In this document: positions 4,737-6,051 of the stretch, piece by piece
Numbering within the stretch: the first letter of the stretch is position 1
Layout: each line of letters begins with the position of its first letter
Assembly: GCA_021852245.1 (NCBI GenBank)
Contig: JAJZNY010000117.1
Location: 1-6,051 of the forward strand
Direction of reading: 5' to 3'
Origin: Planctomycetota bacterium
GTDB taxonomy: Bacteria > Planctomycetota > Phycisphaerae > WQYP01
DNA length: 6,051 nt
Position numbers and translations under genes: made by a program
Notes under the pieces: generated by a model
What the model was told of the DNA's origin: nothing
The model's input: only the letters and a program-made list of their open reading frames with translations
Databases searched by the model: none

Positions 4737-6051
4737 CTTCCGCCTGCGGGTGTGGACTTTTCGTCGCAGAGTTCGGCTGCGCGGCCAGCGCATATTCCGC
4801 CTCTCGAGGATAGCGTGCGCTGAAGATGGCCAGCATCACCGCGATTCCCGCAAACAGGACGGGGTCCGCCACGCGGCTCCAATTGGAGGCGTGGGGCCCG
4901 AAAACTTTCACGGCATCGGATGTCAAAAACATCAGCACCGCAGCGGCCACCAGTGCACCGAGTGCCATTTGCCTTGACCGCGGGCTGTTTTCCCTGTCGC
5001 TTGCCAGCATTCCAATGGCCATCAGCGGGAAGATGAATAGCACGTAATGCGGTACCCAGCTCCATTCCTCCGCCCAGAGCATGAACACCGCCACCGCGCC
5101 GATCTCCATCAGATATCGGCGACTGCGCAGGGTCGGAAGTTTTCGCCGCATCCAGAAGAGCCCGATGATTCCGACGGTGGTCAGCACTATGCGGATGACC
5201 CGCTCCGCCGCCATGGGCGCGATGTTGATAAAATTGACGTAGTATGATTTCGCCACGCCATGATGGTACGTGACAAACGCCGGCGAATGCACCAGCAGCC
5301 GATAGAGAAAACTGGGGATCGATTCACCCGAGGGCACCTTGACGGCATTGTGGAACAGATACGGGCGGATCATCACATCGTAATACTGATGGTTCCATGC
5401 CGCCGCCTGCGAAAAGCCGAAAAACAGTGTCAGCGGCACGTAAAGCCAGAAGACCGTCCCCAGCGCAATGGCTGCTGCGGTTGACCACCGCCTTCGCCAG
5501 AGAAAATAGACCACAAAGATGATCGGCGTCACCTTAATCGCCACTGCCATCCCGATCAAAATGCCGCCGATCCATCGGCTTGACCGTGTGTCGCGCCCGG
5601 CGAGCCAGAGCCCCGCCGCCAGCGGTGCAAGCATCAGCAGATTGACCTGCCCCTCCTGAATGTCTCCGATGCACGGAAAGAGCCAGATGAAGAGGATCAG
5701 TCCCAGCGGCAGCGGGTCTATTCTGCCCCCGGCGCGTTTGACGAGTCCGAAGGCGGAATAAAAAATCACCGCAATGAGTGCCGGCTTTACAAACGCCCAC
5801 GCAAACTGGGCGTTGGGAAACGACAGCCATGAAAACGGCGCAAAGAGAACAATCGTAAACGGCGGCATCGGCCAGAGGTCGTTGACAAACTTCCGATGCC
5901 CGCTGAGAAACCCCGGCAGGAACCGCAGCCAACGGTTGAAGTCGTTGATGTCCAGCGGGTGCGCCAGCATTAAATCTTTAATTTCCCGGTTGCGGGCCTG
6001 AATGGCGCAGACCGTCGCGATGATCACCACCAGCGTCCAGCCGATGATCGT
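4726..6051 (-). CDS. GT87 (DUF2029)-type polytopic membrane glycosyltransferase, 5' end outside window
   Basis: The frame stays open to the right edge; a GTG at 6028-6030 could start a 434-aa product, but the seven codons before it (TIIGWTL) continue the first membrane helix, so the real start probably lies outside. Residues below count from that GTG. The protein has roughly nine to eleven hydrophobic segments. DINDFNRW (27-34) supplies the Asp30 expected as catalytic acid/base in the first periplasmic loop of the GT-C fold. WPMPPFTIVLFAPFSWL, EGQVNLLML (126-134) and GMAVAIKVTP (160-169) match the GT87 pattern of 'yPP', 'GQ.N' and 'K..P'. Family members (for example mycobacterial PimE) move sugars from polyprenyl-phosphate donors onto lipids or glycans outside the inner membrane. 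Donor and acceptor are unknown here. The C-terminus (about 412-434) is a polar tail. Confidence 0.8.
   Translation of the reverse strand, partial: TIIGWTLVVIIATVCAIQARNREIKDLMLAHPLDINDFNRWLRFLPGFLSGHRKFVNDLWPMPPFTIVLFAPFSWLSFPNAQFAWAFVKPALIAVIFYSAFGLVKRAGGRIDPLPLGLILFIWLFPCIGDIQEGQVNLLMLAPLAAGLWLAGRDTRSSRWIGGILIGMAVAIKVTPIIFVVYFLWRRRWSTAAAIALGTVFWLYVPLTLFFGFSQAAAWNHQYYDVMIRPYLFHNAVKVPSGESIPSFLYRLLVHSPAFVTYHHGVAKSYYVNFINIAPMAAERVIRIVLTTVGIIGLFWMRRKLPTLRSRRYLMEIGAVAVFMLWAEEWSWVPHYVLFIFPLMAIGMLASDRENSPRSRQMALGALVAAAVLMFLTSDAVKVFGPHASNWSRVADPVLFAGIAVMLAIFSARYPREAEYALAAQPNSATKSPHPQAEVKI

Noticed and set aside
4733..5932. Several open frames antisense to or in other frames of the glycosyltransferase gene
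   Set aside because: Their products are Arg/His/Cys-rich with no membrane or enzyme pattern, while the 4726-6051 minus frame has clear membrane helices and GT87 motifs.
1..6051. CRISPR array, IS element, tRNA/rRNA or toxin-antitoxin pair
   Set aside because: No evenly spaced direct repeats, transposase motifs, terminal repeats with target duplication, cloverleaf pattern or paired small genes were seen on either strand.

Overview
The window looks like chromosomal DNA from a Gram-negative, moderately GC-rich bacterium. Two exported proteins with Sec-type signal peptides, one of them a predicted outer-membrane beta-barrel ending in a C-terminal Phe, show a double-membrane envelope. The mix of a sulfatase tail, a large secreted transglutaminase-like protein, a DUF481 barrel with an N-terminal 'LKNGDRITG' domain and a GT87-type glycosyltransferase would fit a planctomycete, perhaps of the Phycisphaerae type. 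That placement is inference from gene content, not proven here.

Layout, left to right. (1) 1-222, plus: the last 73 codons of a probable sulfatase. (2) 223-408: a spacer with a weak 32-codon ORF, a stem-loop, and a good sigma70-like promoter (TTGCCT, 18 nt, TATAAT) that reads into the next gene. (3) 409-2295, plus: a secreted 628-aa transglutaminase-like (papain-fold) protein with Cys279 and His309 and helical flanks. (4) 2296-2733: a 438-bp spacer without a convincing gene but dense in inverted repeats. These include two perfect palindromes (14 and 16 bp) and, next to the downstream gene, a possible structured leader closed by a 9-bp inverted repeat. (5) 2734-3558, plus: a 274-aa class I SAM-dependent methyltransferase that resembles ArsM in layout but lacks the arsenic-binding cysteines. 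Its stop codon lies inside a probable intrinsic terminator. (6) 3633-4736, plus: a 367-aa DUF481 outer-membrane protein. (7) 4726-6051, minus: a polytopic GT87/DUF2029-type glycosyltransferase, open at the right edge, whose 3' end overlaps gene 6 tail to tail by 11 bp.

The genes do not form an obvious pathway or single operon. Gene 3 has its own promoter and gene 5 ends in a terminator. Gene 7 is convergent. The shared theme is the cell envelope and polysaccharides: sulfatase, two exported proteins and a lipid-linked-sugar glycosyltransferase. I see no mobile element, CRISPR array, tRNA or rRNA, and no clear new multi-gene system. The points most worth following up are the hairpin-rich spacer and leader at 2296-2733, the cysteine-less ArsM-like methyltransferase, and the Asn at the usual Asp position of the transglutaminase-like triad.
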